From Campylobacter sp. (GTDB taxonomy: Bacteria; Campylobacterota; Campylobacteria; Campylobacterales; Campylobacteraceae), in the NCBI GenBank assembly GCA_021203945.1, contig JAJQAF010000083.1:1-8301 (forward strand): DNA of 8,301 nucleotides, in the 5' to 3' direction. Positions 7,980 through 8,301 of this stretch are shown here, one piece after another (position 1 is the first letter of the stretch; each line of letters starts with the position of its first letter). A program made the translations under genes and the position numbers. The notes beneath the pieces were generated by a model. It searched no databases. It saw nothing but the letters and a program-made list of their open reading frames with translations, and was not told the origin of the DNA.

Positions 7980-8007
7980 TTGCGCTATTTTTTTATAATT
8001 ACGTGTG

Positions 8008-8036
8008 ATTTTACTATAAATAAAATTTATTGTCTA
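8008..8036 (-). promoter_or_regulatory. predicted sigma70-type promoter of the adhesin gene
   Basis: Read on the minus strand, TAGACA (complement of 8031-8036, five of six bases of TTGACA) and TAAAAT (complement of 8008-8013, five of six bases of TATAAT) are separated by exactly 17 bases. Transcription would begin near 8001, giving an untranslated leader of about 36 bases that contains the ribosome binding site. An overlapping alternative -10 box is TATAGT (complement of 8013-8018). Epsilonproteobacterial promoters often lack a clear -35 box, so a recognisable pair here is notable. The call rests on sequence match alone. Confidence 0.6.
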
Positions 8037-8052
8037 TTGTACCTAAGTACAA
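8037..8052. promoter_or_regulatory. perfect 16-bp palindrome next to the -35 box, candidate operator
   Basis: TTGTAC (8037-8042) and GTACAA (8047-8052) are exact inverted arms around CTAA. The element touches the upstream edge of the predicted -35 box (8031-8036), the place where dimeric activators, or repressors that block polymerase, commonly bind. Size and symmetry fit a helix-turn-helix dimer such as a TetR- or MarR-type regulator. The regulator is not identifiable here. Confidence 0.5.
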
Positions 8053-8199
8053 GTATTTATGTGGATTTTATACGTTAGATACTCTTTGAGCATAAGAATT
8101 TGACTTAACATTTTTTAAGCTATAGTTGTCTTTTGTCGTTTTTTACCATATTTTATAATACCGTTGAAGCTTTTGTATTTTATCGACTAGCCCATACCG

Positions 8200-8301
8200 T
8201 CATAGTTTGTCAGCGGTTTCATTGGCGATAGTTTTGATCTTATTTGCCAGCATACCGGCTTTATAATTATCTTCTGTGATTTGAAAATATTTAACGGTTA
8301 G
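8200..8301 (-). CDS. C-terminal end of an unknown protein (partial, cut by window edge)
   Basis: An open frame enters from the right edge and ends at TGA (complement of 8200-8202), giving the last 33 residues of a protein. The tail is mixed charged and amphipathic (KYFQITEDNY, then MLANKIKTIANETADKL) and reads like a C-terminal helix. The base composition and amino-acid mix look coding, unlike the AT-rich DNA at 7966-8199. I do not recognise the family. It runs in the same direction as the adhesin gene with a gap of 234 bases containing a separate promoter, so co-transcription is possible but not required. No clear terminator hairpin follows it. Confidence 0.5.
   Translation of the reverse strand, partial: LTVKYFQITEDNYKAGMLANKIKTIANETADKL

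Noticed and set aside
8103..8121. Weak hairpin CTTAA...TTAAG near 8104-8119 as a terminator for the upstream gene.
   Set aside because: The arms are only five AT-rich pairs with no GC core, so stable termination is unlikely.
8140..8165. TATTATAAAAT on the minus strand near 8148-8158 as a second adhesin promoter.
   Set aside because: The -10 match is fair, but no -35 match lies at a suitable distance, and such AT words are common in this intergenic DNA.

Overview
The window most likely comes from a Campylobacter-type epsilonproteobacterium. The evidence is AT-rich DNA with very AT-rich intergenic stretches, abundant AAATTT-type words, Campylobacter-like spacing of the AAAGGA ribosome binding site, and the type of proteins encoded. 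The genus is an inference from composition and protein style. Moderate GC in the coding DNA, judged by eye, would fit one of the higher-GC species better than C. jejuni.

One gene fills about 90% of the window. It lies on the minus strand (562-7965) and encodes a 2467-residue, acidic, repetitive surface protein built like the type I-secreted, LapA-class RTX adhesins. In order it has: an N-terminal retention module (about 1-100) with a TAAG dialanine site for a LapG-type protease (104-107); a glycine-rich linker (107-120); three long modules of the T1SS-143/VCBS style (about 185-990); ten shorter Ig-like repeats, most opening with an EF-hand-like calcium loop (about 991-2330); a single RTX nonapeptide (2352-2360); and a C-terminal type I secretion region. 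The protein is predicted to be exported in one step C-terminus first, held at the outer membrane by its N-terminal module, and released by proteolysis when c-di-GMP is low. None of the partners (LapB/C/E transporter, LapG, LapD) can be recognised in the window.

Upstream of the giant gene (7966-8199) lies a compact control region. It holds a strong ribosome binding site, a sigma70-like promoter with 17-bp spacing, and a perfect 16-bp palindrome touching the -35 box, which is a good candidate operator. Further upstream, at the window edge, is the last part of another minus-strand gene (8200-8301) of unknown function.

At the left end a plus-strand gene (to 435) encodes a small RDD-family inner-membrane protein whose true start is unclear. 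It converges on the adhesin gene, and one strong A/T-flanked hairpin (512-540) between them can end transcription from both sides. The remaining open frames inside 562-7965 are judged to be shadows of the adhesin gene.
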